Shown here one piece after another: positions 63,324-64,000 of a DNA stretch of 64,000 bases. The translations under genes and the position numbers were made by a program. Under the pieces are notes generated by a model that was not told where the DNA came from, searched no databases, and saw nothing but the letters and a program-made list of their open reading frames with translations. Position 1 is the stretch's first letter. Each line of letters begins with the position of its first letter. Location: assembly GCA_963779645.1 (NCBI GenBank), contig CAVZYX010000005.1, forward strand, positions 682,001-746,000, given 5' to 3'. The DNA comes from CALMBW01 sp963779645. GTDB taxonomy: Bacteria; Actinomycetota; CADDZG01; WHSQ01.

Positions 63324-63928
63324 CAGTACAACTTCGGCGTGGATGACCCCTCTTCTTTAACCTCAGATGCAGCAAAAGCCCAGGTCACTAGGAAGAAAGG
63401 CGCGGCTAGCGCCCGCGCTGCAGCCTGGGCAAGGCCTACGCCCAGCCAGGCCGAGCGGTCCCCCAGCGGCTGGGCCGCCAGAAGACCGACCTTTTCCCCA
63501 AGGAATCCCAGGATCAAGGCGACCACTAGAGCTGTGATCAAGGGTCCCGGCTTACGAGCCAGGGCGCGGAAGTAGCCGCCCCCCGCCGTGGACACTCCCG
63601 ACCAAGCCCTCAATACGGTTGGCACGCGGCCCTCGGAACGGTCCACCATCGCCTTGCGGGTGGCTCGGACGAGCAGTGGCAAGAGGGCGAGCTCGAGCAC
63701 TCCCACCAGGGCCAGGCTGGCTCGATAGTCGCCCAGCCGGTCGGGGCCGACCTCTCGGACGGTCCGATCGGAGGGGAAGCGCTCGATCTCTTCATGGAGT
63801 TCCGACACTTCGATCACGTTCCGGAAGACGTAGCTATGGGCTAGGTGTAAGGGCAGCGCGATAAACGCGACGATCAGGAAGAACGTAAAGAACTCTGCGA
63901 ACGTCATCCGGAAAGCTCGGTCCAACAT
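63323..63928 (-). CDS. hypothetical polytopic membrane protein upstream of the FtsH-like gene
   Basis: The 201-residue protein has about four hydrophobic segments (FFTFFLIVAFIALPLHLAHS, LALVGVLELALLPLLV, LITALVVALILGFLGEKVGL, ALAAPFFLVTWAFAASEV). No family is recognised. Its stop overlaps the start of the FtsH-like gene, so it may be a partner or substrate adaptor. The remaining bases 63929-64000 hold no supported feature. Confidence 0.65.
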   Translation of the reverse strand: MLDRAFRMTFAEFFTFFLIVAFIALPLHLAHSYVFRNVIEVSELHEEIERFPSDRTVREVGPDRLGDYRASLALVGVLELALLPLLVRATRKAMVDRSEGRVPTVLRAWSGVSTAGGGYFRALARKPGPLITALVVALILGFLGEKVGLLAAQPLGDRSAWLGVGLAQAAARALAAPFFLVTWAFAASEVKEEGSSTPKLY

Positions 63929-64000
63929 GCCGGCATCCTATGGGGGGCCTCAGGGCTTACTAAGCAATATCCTGGCCTCGATGAGCGTCTTCACACACGA

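Noticed and set aside
62022..63575. 517-codon plus-strand open frame opposite the FtsH-like gene
   Set aside because: It mirrors the codon structure of the protease gene, which has clear Walker A and HEAGH motifs; no protein family features in the antisense frame.
63980..64000. Possible start of a plus-strand gene (ATG at 63980)
   Set aside because: Only a few codons before the window edge and no ribosome-binding site; cannot be supported.
1..64000. CRISPR arrays, insertion sequences, prophage or rRNA genes
   Set aside because: No regularly spaced repeats, transposase or phage genes, or rRNA sequence were seen; the only mobile features recognised are the two inteins and the tRNA-end repeat.

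Overview
The window is the chromosomal replication-origin region of a GC-rich actinobacterium. Gene content and order match the mycobacterial/actinobacterial oriC neighbourhood very closely: gyrA, gyrB, DUF721, recF, dnaN and dnaA on one side, and rpmH, rnpA, yidD, yidC, khpB, rsmG, parA, parB, a CwlM-like amidase, trxB, a SigM-like sigma/anti-sigma pair, murJ, DUF6049 and pcnB on the other. Inositol-1-phosphate synthase and an Mca-type mycothiol amidase, a DUF5318 protein and an EtfD/FadF-type Fe-S membrane protein also point to Actinomycetota. Orphan pilT, a KGG-repeat protein and a probable selenoprotein suggest a deep-branching, probably uncultured lineage rather than a well-known genus. 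No sequence search was possible, so the taxon is an inference.

Layout. 1-9.6 kb (minus strand): gyrA (runs off the left edge, carries an intein and a frameshift), gyrB, DUF721, recF, dnaN, dnaA. 9.6-10.0 kb: candidate oriC with DnaA boxes. 10.0-14.8 kb (plus): rpmH-rnpA-yidD-yidC-khpB-rsmG-parA-parB. 14.8-24.3 kb (minus): cell-envelope and stress block with amidase, M23 peptidase, trxB, anti-sigma, sigma, Ser/Thr kinase, small membrane protein, murJ and DUF6049 (frameshifted). 24.4-33.2 kb: mixed genes including KGG protein, pilT, a DHFR-like protein, pcnB, a methyltransferase, YqgE, an MFS protein, ino1, padR with a palindromic operator, and a nucleotidyltransferase. 33.3-44.5 kb (plus): DUF5318, two unknown membrane proteins, a class A PBP, a GT87-like protein, rpsF-ssb-rpsR-rplI and an intein-containing dnaB. 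44.5-49.5 kb: an anchored protein, tRNA-Gly with a duplicated 3' end, dcd, DinB-like, and an MMPL/TetR operon with a palindromic operator. 49.5-64 kb: etfD, a hydrolase, MFS, htpX, lemA, an Rdx/SelW-type selenoprotein with an in-frame TGA and a SECIS-like hairpin, class II DAHP synthase, ilvA, nadC (frameshifted), nadA, mca and an FtsH-like protease.

The most notable observation is the 79-codon Rdx/SelW-family gene at 55344-55583. Its redox motif is Cys-Arg-Lys-TGA, and a hairpin with loop GGTCT lies 16 nt behind the TGA. Conventional gene calling would miss it. Other notable points are inteins at the active sites of both GyrA and DnaB, a stand-alone kinase-TM-extracellular-domain protein near murJ (fused to MurJ in mycobacteria), and the joining of two arms of the mycobacterial origin region onto one side. 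Three genes (gyrA, nadC, DUF6049) carry single frameshifts at GC-rich runs and gyrB lacks a canonical start. Because gyrA and gyrB are essential, sequence error is the simplest explanation.
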